Shown: one piece after another, positions 1 through 10,734 of the stretch | How the letters are laid out: the number at the start of each line of letters is the position of its first letter | Numbering within the stretch: the first letter of the stretch is position 1 | NCBI GenBank assembly: GCA_037953625.1 | Contig: CM075654.1 | Coordinates: 52,273,001 to 52,337,000, forward strand | Reading direction: 5' to 3' | DNA length: 64,000 nt | Origin: Crotalaria pallida | Taxonomy: Eukaryota > Streptophyta > Magnoliopsida > Fabales > Fabaceae | Program-made: the position numbers and the translations under genes | Notes under the pieces: generated by a model | Told to the model about the DNA's origin: nothing | Seen by the model: only the letters and a program-made list of their open reading frames with translations | The model's database searches: none

Positions 1-897
1 CAGAGACAAGTAATTGAACAAAGATATATCGAAGAGTAAGACCAAAAACACACATTGCTCTAAACTTAATAGGATGCGTCGTGAATTGCAATTGAATGGG
101 GTAGAGCAATAATATTGCAAATCAATTGAGTATCTGATAAAAACAAGCCCCACGTCACTCTTTGATAAAACTTAAATTATCCTGAGTATCAAATACCAAA
201 TTTTTAGGGTGATTAAGCCACATTGAGATACTATCCTCAAAGTCTCAAACCTAAACTGTAACCAAACCATTCATTTTATTCATTTTTCTGGAACCTTCCA
301 ATAAGAAAATTTAACTATGATTTGAAAGTGGAATCATAGAAACAGAAATGATTGAATACTTTGTTGATAATGAATGACACAGCTGACTGCTTAGTCGAAT
401 TTTAAGGAAACAGTGGTGACCACAGTTGTCCACACATAAAGTGGTTTGGAACATAACCAAACTGGTACTAGTCTTAGATGGTTATATAAAATAATCAAGG
501 ACAGTAGCCACTAGCCAAATAGGTAGAGTTCAGAAAACAATGTAATAATGATGAAACAGGTTCTCAAAGATTTTAATTTTCAGAAATCTTCAATTCTTAT
601 GGATACAGATCAGAGATCTGTTCACCACATTAAATGAAATCTTCAATTCTTATGGATACAGATCAGAGATCTGTTCACCACATTAAAAAGGTGAGGCTTG
701 GTGCCCTAGGCGAAAGAGGTAAATAGGAGCAGATTGACAAAAGATTAAACTCTACTGAAACCATGAATAGCTAAAGATGTTTGCTGAAGAAAACCTACAA
801 CAATCCCTCGCCCTGAAGGCCTGACTTATAAGGCAAGATACAATATATTGCAGCCTAAAAAAAAGACTCCAAAAAACAAGCACAAGAAGGTTATTAC
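1..897. other. Non-coding stretch downstream of COQ6 exon 3
   Basis: No exon of the minus-strand COQ6 gene could be recognised here, so its next exon probably lies beyond the left edge or is too short to see. The sequence is AT-rich. The one clear structure is a 53-bp direct duplication at 583-688, listed separately. Confidence 0.5.
583..688. repeat. 53-bp tandem duplication
   Basis: Two adjacent, almost identical units start at 583 and 636, each beginning GAAATCTTCAATTCTTATGG and ending in TTCACCACATTAAA. The period is 53 bp. They lie in what should be an intron or 3' flank of COQ6 and look like a recent local duplication. Confidence 0.9.
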
Positions 898-2836
898 CTA
901 CCCAAGAAACAAGCTAGAGCCATGCCAACCATGCCCCCTCCAACAATAGCAACATCATATTGTTCAATATTTTTGCTAATCTTCTGCTTCTGCTCATGGT
1001 CCTACAAAATTTCAAGAATATCAATTGTGCATGTTTCATTTGCTATTCCATTGGCAAATAATTATATTTAAAAAAACATTGTTATAATGATACGAAATGC
1101 ACAAGGACCCAAAAAGTGTATGAAAGAAACAAAGGCAATGGACATCAATCATGAAGAAGCTGAGCACACAGCAACTAATTATAATCATCCCTTTTAAAAA
1201 CTCATTGCAATAAGAACTAAAACAAGAAAAGTAAAAATCAAAAATTAAAAGTATGCTAAAAAGACTATAATCCACTCCAAATCGGTAGAGAAAAGAAGAT
1301 TGTATCATCATGCCACATAGTTTTCGCTTCGGAGTTCAGAGCTTGTTGCTAAGGGGAGCAAGCAATAGTCGCCCAAGTAAATGATGATTCTGGTCTGTGT
1401 TAACACTAGAGCAACTTGGCAACTTGCTCAAGGGAGTGAGGTTAATTTTGGTTTGCTATTAAAAGTGCTTTAAAGGAGTTGAAGCAAATGCAGTGGTTGC
1501 TTAGACCTTGGCGGTGGTTAACTTGCATCACTGGTTTTGACACAGAGTTGTGTGGCACAGTAGCGCCAAGTTTTAAAATTGCAGCCATGGTTGTGGTTAT
1601 GCTTACATGTACCAAAATTGCGGAATACTGCACACAACAAAAACCTTAACATTGTGGCCTTCGTTACGGTCACCAATCTAAATTTAAAACCTTAGCAACA
1701 TTGATCAAACGTAATAATTCTAAGCTAGAATATTGACATGAAGCAATGTAACAAAATATAAGATTACTGATATGAAAATAGTTATTTATTCCCTCGTTCC
1801 TTTTAATAGGATCCTCCTAGAATTCATTATGAAGTAAAAAAAAAAATTAGTTAATATTGTTCATAGTATTGAAATTGTGTAACATCTAATACTCCCTCAG
1901 TTCCAGTTCCAATTTATCTGTTGCTTTAGGAGTTCCACATGAAATAAGAAAGTCATTTAATACTTCAATTTTCAAGAAAAGAATAAGAAAACTTTACTCC
2001 CTCCGTTTCAAAAGTCTTGTTTTTTTAGCATATGTACCATGTTTCAAAAGTCTTGTTCTTTTACAAAATCCAATACATAATAAATGCTATTTTTCCCAAC
2101 ACACCCTTATTTATTACACTCTCTTTTTCACTTTCAATACTTTTCTCTTTCTTCAATAATGATTATATAGGGGTATTAGAGTCAAAACATCCTAAATTCT
2201 TACATCATTTAATCATTTCTTAAAACTTGTGCATAACCTTAAACAACAATACTTTTGAAACGGAGGGAGTACTACATTATCCTCGCACTACATTAAATAT
2301 CACAAATTTCACATATTTCAAAATGTTTAAAAGCAAGGTTAAAGTTGGATTAAATTAATTAATGCACCATTGTTCCTAAAGCAACAAATACGTAATTTGA
2401 AACAAGTTGAAAATGTTAAAACGACGGATAAATTGGATCGAATGAAGTATATATATATTTTTTTAAAATTACCCTTGATTAATATGATCAAAATAAAGTA
2501 TCTAAGATGATCTTATAAAAGGTACCAGGGGGAGAGTGTATTATTTTCCTCACATTGGAAAGTTGTCCAGAAGTGGAACCAGCAGCTTTGAAATTTTGAG
2601 TACAAAAAGAGTTCCTTGAAATTCTGAGTGCAGAGAGATTTGAAACAGTATTCTTTACCAATCTGAGACACCAGAAACTCACGGTAGTTAGAGAGTTAGA
2701 CCCAAAACACATTTATTACATGAGAAACACAATAGAAAAAGATACAAAATTGTAAAATTAAAGAGGAGAAAAACCCCATTCAGAATCAGAACCTCATTAA
2801 ACATGATTTCAGACCTGGCATAGCATACCTGTTCAT
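898..2836 (-). CDS. COQ6: Ubiquinone biosynthesis monooxygenase COQ6, first three coding exons (partial)
   Basis: COQ6 is a mitochondrial FAD-dependent hydroxylase that modifies the benzoquinone ring of coenzyme Q. Proposed coding exons on the minus strand are 2836-2829 (ATGAACAG, donor GTATGC), 2662-2554 (acceptor CTCAG, donor GTGAGG) and 1001-898 (acceptor TTGTAG, donor GTAATA). Their phases fit: 8+109 nt gives 39 codons, then 104 nt. The protein begins MNRLVKNTVSNLSALRISRN, rich in Ser, Arg and Leu and lacking acidic residues, like a mitochondrial presequence. Exon 3 encodes YDVAIVGGGMVGMALAC, the Rossmann GxGxxG site that binds FAD in the UbiH/COQ6 family. A start at 2712 without the first splice is possible, but I prefer 2836 because MNR resembles the plant COQ6 start as I remember it. 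Intron 2 (2553-1002) carries nested MITEs. The catalytic remainder lies off the left edge. Confidence 0.75.
1892..2447. mobile_element. Stowaway-like MITE in COQ6 intron 2, split by a second MITE
   Basis: The left end CTCCCTCAGTTCC continues to AATTTATCTGTTGC, and the right end read in reverse is CTTCATTCGATCCAATTTAT. The left arm has an extra AGTTCC. TA flanks both ends (1890-1891 and 2448-2449). Internal arms also match: GTTGCTTTAGGA near 1920 and TCCTAAAGCAAC near 2375. A younger MITE at 1997-2269 interrupts it. Confidence 0.7.
1997..2269. mobile_element. Stowaway-like MITE, 273 bp, inserted in the older MITE
   Basis: The terminal inverted repeats CTCCCTCCGTTTCAAAAGT (1997) and its reverse complement ACTTTTGAAACGGAGGGAG (ending 2269) are perfect. 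TA target duplications lie at 1995-1996 and 2270-2271. No coding capacity. The perfect ends suggest a younger insertion than the host MITE. Confidence 0.9.
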
Positions 2837-3311
2837 TTTGTGAAGAGGGGAACGAGGAGTGCGTACTTGTCACAGCCCGGCCCGGCCCGACCCAATTATG
2901 TCTTCTTCCGCACCCGCTAAAACAGGGCTGTTATGTGAAAGTGAAACGACGCCGTTTACTAAAATCACATACAACAATCTATGCCAACCGAACGATAATT
3001 GACTGATATTTGCAGCATGCAAATGGCCACAAAACCGGTGCTGTCAAGCGCACCGAATAAAAAAGGGAACTTCGTTACTTTGATTTCATACTTTAATAAT
3101 CTTTTCCTTTCTTTATGTACAGTATTTCTCTAATTTGCACTAATTTAACATACTCAATTATATAGGGAGGCTGATCTTATCAACAGGAAAATATGAGTTT
3201 TTTTTTTTTAAATGTGAGGTTTTTTTTTTTTTTTCAATTGATCTGTAACATATGTTTTCTTTCCAATTTTTAATGATATTAATTATTTTTTAAAAAATAT
3301 TATTTATTTAA
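2837..3311 (-). promoter_or_regulatory. Likely COQ6 5' UTR and promoter region
   Basis: This is the stretch upstream of the proposed COQ6 start. Around 2875-2892 is a GC-rich block, GGGTCGGGCCGGGCCGGGCT on the minus strand, resembling the GGCCC-type elements of plant housekeeping promoters. No TATA box stands out. From 3090 to the Helitron start it is AT-rich and shows nothing more. Confidence 0.35.
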
Positions 3312-3338
3312 TCTATTCTATACTATATATAAATCCAA

Positions 3339-6300
3339 ATGGGATTAACCCATAAGGATGCAGATTTCCCGCCTAAACATCCCTTAATTACAGTAATTAA
3401 TTTTCCAACTACATGGAATGCAAAGGGTCATATTTCAATTCGGGCCCCAAAGCATTTACTTGGCCCAATATCTATGTTTCCACTTTTGTGCTTTCTCCGA
3501 GCTTGCTTTGAGCTTGGTGAAGAAGGAGGAAAGTCACTTGCTCCACCAGCTGGCCATTATCGTTCTTTAGGTGAAAAAAAAAAAGAGAAACAATTCTCTC
3601 TGAAAAAACGTGTTACTTCTATTCAAAACTTAAAGGAAGCTAATTTGTGCAAGTTGAAAAATCCGAAAGGCAATGGAAGAAGACCTGGAAGGTAGCTCGC
3701 ATATTCCCTTTTGCTGAATTTTTTTATTTTTAACTTATTTCCATGGTTCTTTAGAATCCATTTGTTGGTGTTGTTGAATTCCTTTGTTGAACTGCAAGAT
3801 TTCTAAATGTGGTCACTCTTTCATGCAGTAATTCCAATTCAAAAACTCAAGGAAACTCATGCGTTTCATTTTTGACTTCCAATTCAGGTATACAATTTAC
3901 TTATTTCCATGGTTCTGTGTCATCACATTTGTTGGTGTTGTTATTTTTGTACATTGGTTCGGTAATTCCTCTGTTGAACTGGAAGATTTGTAAATGTGCC
4001 CATTGTTTCAGGCAATAATTATAATGAAAAAACTCAAGGAAACTCATGCGGTTCATTCTTGACTCCTAAATCAGGTATACAATTTACTTATTTCCATGGT
4101 TCTTTGGAATGCATTTGTTGGTGTTGTTATTTTTGTACATTGGTTCGGTATTTCATCTGTTGAACTGGAAGATTTGTAAATGTGCCCACTGTTTCAGGCA
4201 ATAATTCTAATGAAAAATCTCAAGGAAACTCATGCGATTCATTTTTGACTCCTAAATCAGGTATACAATTTACTTATTTCCATGGTTCTTTGGAATGCAT
4301 TTGTTGGTGTTGTTATTTTTGTACATTGGTTCGGTATTTCATCTGTTGAACTGGAAGATTTGTAAATGTGCCCACTGTTTCAGGCAATAATTCTAATGAA
4401 AAATCTCAAGGAAACTCATGCGATTCATTTTTGACTCCTAAATCAGGTATACAATTTACTTATTTCCATGGTTCTTTGGAATGCATTTGTTGGTGTTGTT
4501 ATTTTTGTACATTGGTTCGGTATTTCATCTGTTGAACTGGAAGATTTGTAAATGTGCCCACTGTTTCAGGCAATAATTCTAATGAAAAATCTCAAGGAAA
4601 CTCATGCGATTCATTTTTGACTCCTAAATCAGGTATACAATTTACTTATTTCCATGGTTCTTTGGAATGCATTTGTTGGTGTTGTTATTTTTGTACATTG
4701 GTTCGGTATTTCATCTGTTGAACTGGAAGATTTGTAAATGTGCCCACTGTTTCAGGCAATAATTCTAATGAAAAATCTCAAGGAAACTCATGCGATTCAT
4801 TTTTGACTCCTAAATCAGGTATACAATTTACTTATTTCCATGGTTCTTTGGAATGCATTTGTTGGTGTTGTTATTTTTGTACATTGGTTCGGTATTTCAT
4901 CTGTTGAACTGGAAGATTTGTAAATGTGCCCACTGTTTCAGGCAATAATTCTAATGAAAAATCTCAAGGAAACTCATGCGATTCATTTTTGACTCCTAAG
5001 TCAGGTATGAAATGCAGCTAAAATGTTTTTGTTTTGATGGTTCTTTAAGTTTACTCTTTGAAAACGTGTTAAGCAATTAAGATATCACAGCTGAAATGTT
5101 GACTTCAACTTCCATGAGGAGGTTACAACCTGGTAGAACTGTTTTGGGCTCAACATTGTCTCTCAATGATACACGCTTAAATTTACAAAACAGTTTTGAT
5201 CCGAAGAATCATCCGAATGTATCAGGTATTGTTGTAACTGATTTAGTTTGAAGTATGAGTTATGAATTGTCTGAAGAACATTGGTAATTTTGGCCAGCCG
5301 CTTTTTTGCAGCTCATACTCATGTTAAATCAACAGGACGTGAAAGTGCACTCTCTGATGTTACAAATACGATTAATGCAAGACGAGAACGATTGAAAAGT
5401 TTATTTTAAAATAATGGTGATGATCACATTGTAAGGTTTCTTTCAAAAGAATTTGAGGACATCAGTGTTATTCCATCTTCTTTAAACAATGAAGGTATAT
5501 CCATATCATAGATACATAGCTACAATACTATTGTAAAGTAGATTGTAACAGTTGGTATTCCTAATATAATTGCAGGGTCTTCTTCCGGTCGAAAACGAAG
5601 TTGTGATTTAGATGTTGGAAGTATTAATTTAACAATTGGTGGACATTGTAAACATAGAAAGTTAGATCAGCAGCTCATTAATAAAAATGGTATGAAGGTA
5701 ACACAAGTTGTAGGGAATGTTATATGTCAATTCGGTTGCTCATTTTAATGATGTTATGTTTTATTCAATTCAGTAGCTCATTTTAATGCAGATTTGTTGC
5801 AGTGGAAAGAACAGAATAATCAGGAGGCAGGGGATGGAGGAACTAAAATCTGTCATAATATTGGGAAAAAATCGTACTCAACAAGAAAAACCAAAAGTTC
5901 AAAAAACAAAGAGAATGTTCCTACATCAACTGTATCTGGTAATATTGATTTTGAAGAACATAATCAATTAAGTGCATCCCAGAATTTTGTATCTGTCCAA
6001 TCAGGTTTTCGAGTGAGATGTACATCAACTGGGCAGGGAAATTTTGATATTCCTGGTATGTAAAGCTTCAATTTTGTATTTCTTTGAATGCTCATTGTTC
6101 ACTACTAATTCTTACATTCTATATTGGTAGAGTCTTCCTCAAATAGGAAAATGTTGTGTCCTGAGAAAGATAAGCATTTAAGCCTAGGGGTTGAACCTGT
6201 CTCTAAATCGGGTAAGATCATATCCATTATTGTTTAACAATTTTGCATTGTCATTTACAAATATGGTATTTTGCATACTAATTTTTTTTTTGTATTGACA

Positions 6301-6495
6301 GGAGCGCATATAAATTGTGAAAGCAATGACTGTCCATCACGTGTAGCTAACGGTAGAAGGAGGAGACGAAGAGTAGGAATTGCATCTGAACATGAGAAAG
6401 AAATGAACAATGATAATCAAGTAGTAGTTAGAAGTCAAACATATCAGCAAAGTATTACTTCTCCTGTAATTTTTGGAAAGCACTATTATGACTGA
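3339..6495 (+). pseudogene. Decayed N-terminal part of a Helitron-associated gene, many small exons
   Basis: An open frame ending at 3694 (with SLKKRVTSIQNLK and NPKGNGRRPG) joins in phase to a series of small exons with good GT/AG borders. First come seven copies of a 59-63-nt exon (3829-5004). Next is an exon at about 5091-5224 encoding TSTSMRRLQPGRTVLG. The exon from about 5311 encodes RESALSDVTNTINARRERLK, then meets an in-frame TAA at 5407. Later exon-like pieces (5577-5690, 5790-6056, 6301-6495) are serine-, lysine- and arginine-rich and end at a TGA. The SALSDVTN...RRER block resembles, from memory, the region before the helicase-like domain in plant Helitron proteins. No Rep or PIF1 helicase follows. 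The function of this part is unknown. The stop and the missing C-terminus mark it as inactive. Confidence 0.55.
3829..5004 (+). repeat. Seven-copy tandem exon-intron module, period 186 bp
   Basis: Exon copies begin at 3829, 4012, 4198, 4384, 4570, 4756 and 4942. Copies 2-7 are 63 nt long between a CAG acceptor and a TCAG/GTATAC or GTATGA donor, separated by introns of 123 bp. The period is exactly 186 bp from copy 2 onward, and copies 3-7 are nearly identical in exon and intron. Each exon is in one phase and encodes a 21-residue unit such as NNSNEKSQGNSCDSFLTPKS. Copy 1 (59 nt) and copy 2 have diverged. The protein would gain 21 residues per copy without a frame change. Confidence 0.9.
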
Positions 6496-8076
6496 ATTTT
6501 AACTTTCTGAGTTGATCCATTTTAAATATTTCTAACTTTGAATGTTTCCTCACTAGGTGCTATCATATATGTCTAGGGGTTAAAAGAAACAGCAACAGTT
6601 ATGTTATTAAACTTTGACCAGTCTGCTCCAAAATACTAATTTCAAAATATTTAAATTGCTTCCCTTATTTTCTGTTTTGTCCATTCTAAGTGGTTGTGTA
6701 ATGATGCATTCTAGGGAGCTTTTTCTGCACTGCACATGGTTCATTGCTTTCACTTAGCTGGTTTTCCCAAAGGCCTAATCAGTTGTGTTGCTGGCAAAGG
6801 TTATGAGATTGGTGACTTACTGACTTCCTTACCATGCATCCAGGAGTGAAATGTATAAGGTTTTATATGTGTTACTTTGCCAGCAAAGGTTAATAGGAAA
6901 TATGGTTCATAGTTAACTTCATTTTCCATTCCAAAATATGTTGATTATATTTATCTCAATTGGATTGTGTTCAGATTTCTGCTTGATTCACTGCTTTCTA
7001 AAAGGATCTTGCCTTTGCTTTATTTCAGAAACTCCCGTTTTGCAGGAACTGAAAAAGGGCTATGATATTAATTTCATAAACCTACATAAAAATGATATTA
7101 ATCAATATTAAAATAGCTAGGATAATTTATGCTCTGTTTTTGATAAGCATAACTGAAGAGGAAAAGTTGGGACATGCTTGCTATTTATTTTTTCCTTTCA
7201 TTTTTAGTTATTAGAAAGTTAAATTTGCTTCCAGCCATGTATTGCTTATTGAAGACCTGTGTATTGCATGACCCTCTTTGAGCAATTAAACTCCTTTGCA
7301 TGCTCCATGAATTATAAATTGTTTTTCAATTTCTACTTTCTCTGGCTTATAAATGCAGTCTTTCTTTTTTTCCTTGAATTTCTTTCATTGCTAAGTGGAG
7401 ATGGGACTTTATCAGTTTGCAATCTTTTTCAGAAACAAAGTAAGTTGTGTATCAACATTTTCTGATTCCTTTTGAGTTTTGAAGAATAAACATTCTTTAT
7501 TTGTTGCATTTGAATTTGAACACCTTTTTCTGCTTTTTTAACAGGTCCAAGCTCAATCTGAATTTTGTGAAGATGACCTATTGAGTATGGAGAAACTCCT
7601 TAGTTAATATGATTTTGTTACTAGATTTTTCCTCCATAATTTTGATAAAGAATGTTTTTAATGGGTGATATTTCATTTGTTTGAATTCATCAGTTGGTTT
7701 TTAATGGGTTGGTAAGTATTGTTTAATGATGGCTTATAATTGGATAATTGGAATTTTTTTGAATAGGAAGCAATTCTCTGATAAGCATTTTCAGCAGGGG
7801 TGCCCTATTTAATTTCTGAAACTAGAGGGGCCATTTTTGTAGGTTTGATACACTTCAAGGTCGGCATAATACTCTTTTTTCAGTTTTATTATGCTTTCAT
7901 TGAGTAGTTTGAAAGCTTAGCAGTTTTTCTCTTCATTAAATTCTCTCTTTGTGGGTTCTGCATCTTTGGTTTTTTTTTTTTTTGCTTGGTATTCTGTTAA
8001 ACAAATTCTGTAAACAAAGGGAGAGAGGAGCAGAAAAGATGAATCCTTCTATAAAATTATATTTTTTTTAATGCAG
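6496..8076. other. Helitron interior without recognised gene
   Basis: AT-rich sequence between the Helitron-type gene and the ARF-GAP fragment. Several pyrimidine-rich tracts resemble intron sequence, and part may be captured intron DNA lying upstream of the ARF-GAP exon. I could not identify any exon. Confidence 0.4.
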
Positions 8077-8751
8077 ATCTACAAATTTAGACTCATGGAG
8101 TCCTGAGCAACTAAAAATGATGAGCTTTGGAGGGAACAATCGTGCACAAGTTTTCTTTAAGCAACATGGTTGGACTGATGGTGGTAAAATAGAGGCCAAA
8201 TATACATCAAGAGCTGCAGAATTATATAAACAAATACTTTCTAAGGAAGTAGCTAAAAGCGTGGCTGAGGAAGCAGCTTTACAATCATCTTTTGTTGCTT
8301 CGCAGTCTCCAGAAGTGGCTAATAGACTTCCTGAAGTCAGGACCAATGAATTACCAAAAGAAAATAATCTGGTGAAGCCTGCAATGCCTGAGAGCACTTC
8401 TTCACCTAGAGCTGCCCATACAACAGTTTCCAGTACTGTAAAGAAACCTATTGGTGCTAAAAAAAACTGGGAAGACTAGGGGACTTGGTGCTCGGAAGCT
8501 TAATAGAAAGGTGTGCAAATTGTCACCTTTGTTATGCATATTTTATATTACTATATTGAAATAAATATCTTAGCAGTGTCATTCAGTTGATCTTTATGTT
8601 ATTGTCACTTAATTTGAGAGTATTTTTGTTGTTAAATTATCCTTATGACATGCAGCCAAGTGAGTCTCTCTATGAGCAGAAGCCAGAAGAACCACCTGCT
8701 CTAGTTTCTTCCTCAGCAAACAACAATTTGCCTACTGGACCATGCTTTAAG
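8077..8751 (+). pseudogene. Captured ARF GTPase-activating protein fragment (AGD8/9/10-like), two exons
   Basis: Exon one (8077-8510, acceptor TGCAG, donor GTGTGC) encodes STNLDSWSPEQLKMM, FFKQHGWTDGGKIEAKYTSR and AAELYKQILSKEVAKS. This is the end of the ARF-GAP zinc-finger domain and the adjoining linker of the ARFGAP2/3-like class (plant AGD8-AGD10), which promote GTP hydrolysis on ARF in Golgi vesicle traffic. Exon two (8656-8751) encodes SESLYEQKPEEPP, a linker motif of the same class. The zinc-finger cysteines and the C-terminal half are missing. A run of eight A at 8459-8466, where seven would keep the frame, shifts the frame before GKT. It lies wholly inside the Helitron, so gene capture is the likely origin. 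Confidence 0.85.
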
Positions 8752-9719
8752 GTTGTTGTGATGATTTGTTATAAGTTACTATTTGATCTAAATTTATTAT
8801 CGTTATTGGTAGTACTCTGTCATATGCGACTGTATGGTCAAAAAAAGTAAATGATATTGTGACCTGTGAGACTATTATAGTGTTAGAATTAAAAAAAAAT
8901 ATGTTCATTTGCATTTAAAACTCACATCTCTCTTTGGTTTAGATATTCAATTTTGGTCACCTGGTTGTTATATTCTCCAATCTACAAGTATGCTTTTCAT
9001 TTCACCCTGGATGTTTCAAGTGTGTTGATACATATGAAAAGCACCTGCTAATGCTAGAACCTGGAAAAGTTAAAAGGCTTAAGCTCAAAGAGATGTAACT
9101 ATTGAAGGTGGAGGAAAATACTTGGAGGTTTAAATTCTGAATCATTTGCGTACTTGGTTGTATTGGAATGTAGCCATATTATGTCAACTTCCTATATATT
9201 TTGTTTGTAAAAGACCATGAAGCAAGAACAAGTAACTATAATTATATGACTTTAAGTTTTGGATATATTTGACAAATAAAATATGATACTTTGATTTTAA
9301 TACACTTTAAATATGTCACGTGTGAACATTGTTATGAGACGTTTTTATTTAAATAATTGGACATTTCATTGATAATGTCATTAATTAATAAATCAAATTT
9401 TATTATTAAATAAGCATTTATGCTATTAACTCAAATAAGTTTTAAACTTATCATATACTCCATAATTAATTAATACGTAGTTTTAATTTTTCCATAATTA
9501 ATTAATATGCCATTTTAATTGGAAGATTAGAAAAAAATCAAAAAGAAATTATTGTTTTTGGATATAATCTTAAAAAAACAAAAAAAAATTAGTTAATTTT
9601 AAAATATAAAATTTAAGTCATGATATCAAATTTTAATCAATTGTTTGTCAATCAAATTTAAGTCATGATATGAAACCTTTAATAATTTCACCTTTAAATT
9701 AGGGGCTTCGCGTAATGGC
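8752..9719. other. AT-rich 3' part of the Helitron
   Basis: No gene seen. Around 9500-9690 short repeats of TTTAAGTCATGATAT-type sequence occur, then the terminal hairpin follows. Confidence 0.5.
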
Positions 9720-9748
9720 CCCGTGCATCGCACGGGCTTGCTTACTAG
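9720..9748 (+). other. Helitron 3' terminal hairpin and CTAG end
   Basis: CCCGTGC (9720-9726), loop ATC and GCACGGG (9730-9736) form a perfect 7-bp stem. Eight bases later is CTAG (9745-9748), then a T. This is the canonical transposition terminator layout of Helitrons. Confidence 0.85.
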
Positions 9749-9834
9749 TTTTTTTTTAAAGACTCAATAATAATTATAGGATTGTTTATGAAAAATATAT
9801 AAATTTTTTATATTTTTTTTTATAATCAATGAGC

Positions 9835-10076
9835 TCAAAGAAAAATGAAATTATCTAATGAATTTAGGAAAGTTATATTACAAGCATCCTCAAAAACAAG
9901 GAAAAATAGGTTTAAAAGACAAGTATCTAACATAATGCAATTAAAAGAACATGTATGACCTTTATTAGCCAACAAATCTGCAAATCGATTTGCCTCAAAG
10001 ATTCTCCGGTCCAAGTCTAACACCCCCTTTATTTCACGCACAATAGCATAGCAATGGTGCTTGGGTGAGCTCATCA
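9835..10076 (-). pseudogene. LINE ORF2 C-terminal RNase H fragment
   Basis: The minus strand encodes SPKHHCYAIVREIKGVLDLD, then FEANRFADLLANKGHTCSF. This matches the end of the plant non-LTR RNase H domain, with the usual REAN-x-x-AD-x-LA pattern seen as FEANRFADLLA. The preceding RNase H catalytic part is absent, because a SINE-like repeat abuts its 5' side. A dead LINE 3' remnant. Confidence 0.75.
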
Positions 10077-10301
10077 GTACCACATGTATCTCCAAGAGCA
10101 CCTCAATACCAAGGAACTCTTGAGATTAATCATGTACGATGTCGCAACTCTTTAGACTAATCTTGCACAAGATCGCGTTCGTATGCCTCTCCCAACGAGA
10201 CGTGTTAATCGAGAATCGAACCTGGGACTTCTTAGTCTCAAGCCTCATTCTCAAGTTCTCAAGTTGACAGGATCACACCACTTGAGCCAACCTCCGTTGG
10301 T
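10077..10301 (-). mobile_element. tRNA-derived SINE, same family as 35737-35956
   Basis: Read on the minus strand it begins ACCAACGGAGGTTGGCTCAA, with a box A-like TGGCTCAAGTGG and a box B-like GGTTCGATTC, as in a tRNA-derived RNA polymerase III promoter. It runs to GGTACTGA. Its sequence follows the plus-strand copy at 35737-35956 along its length. No A-tail or target duplication is visible here, so the 3' end may be truncated against the LINE fragment. Confidence 0.75.
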
Positions 10302-10734
10302 GCCTTATTTTCAATATCACTAATCACTAACCAGTAACAATAAAAAAAATTTTAAAAAAAAAACAAGTAACAATACTAATTAGTCCTTTGTTTCTAAATG
10401 TAAAATATTTTTGAAGAAATTTAAGTCCATCAAGAAGGTAAATTAATTTTGTTAGTAACATTGAAAATATAAATATTTAATATACATTATCAAAATTATT
10501 CTTAAAATTATTGTTGAGACTCTAAAAAGTATTTGACTTAATATAAATATCATAAAAAAATAATTAAATGTTACTGAAAATTAAAATAAAATCTTATAAA
10601 TATGATAAAAAAAATTGGAAAAAAAATCTTACATTGAAGACCAAAGTAATTTTCTTAAATGAAATATTTTTTGTCAAATAAATTTTTTGTCAAATAAATA
10701 ATTTTCTTAAAGTAATTTTCTTACAGAGAAGATT
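10302..10734. other. AT-rich spacer
   Basis: Poly-A/T-rich sequence with a short repeated TTTTTTGTCAAATAAA-like phrase near 10665-10700. No gene or defined element seen. Confidence 0.5.

Larger units (their letters stand above)
3312..9748 (+). mobile_element. Helitron, about 6.4 kb, with tandem exon module and captured gene fragment
   Basis: The 5' end reads TCTATTCTATACTATATATA, preceded by A at 3311; the TC start and the TATACTATATATA run are typical of plant Helitrons. The 3' end has a 7-bp stem hairpin, CCCGTGC-ATC-GCACGGG (9720-9736), then CTTGCTTA and CTAG (9745-9748), followed by T. This fits rolling-circle insertion between A and T without a target duplication. Inside are a decayed multi-exon Helitron-type gene and an ARF-GAP fragment. 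No Rep/HUH or helicase motif is visible, so the copy is non-autonomous. Ends are inferred from structure alone. Confidence 0.8.

Noticed and set aside
10077..10301. Box A/box B-like sequence as a possible tRNA gene
   Set aside because: No cloverleaf or anticodon stem is evident and a second copy with A-tail and target duplication exists at 35737, so it is a SINE.
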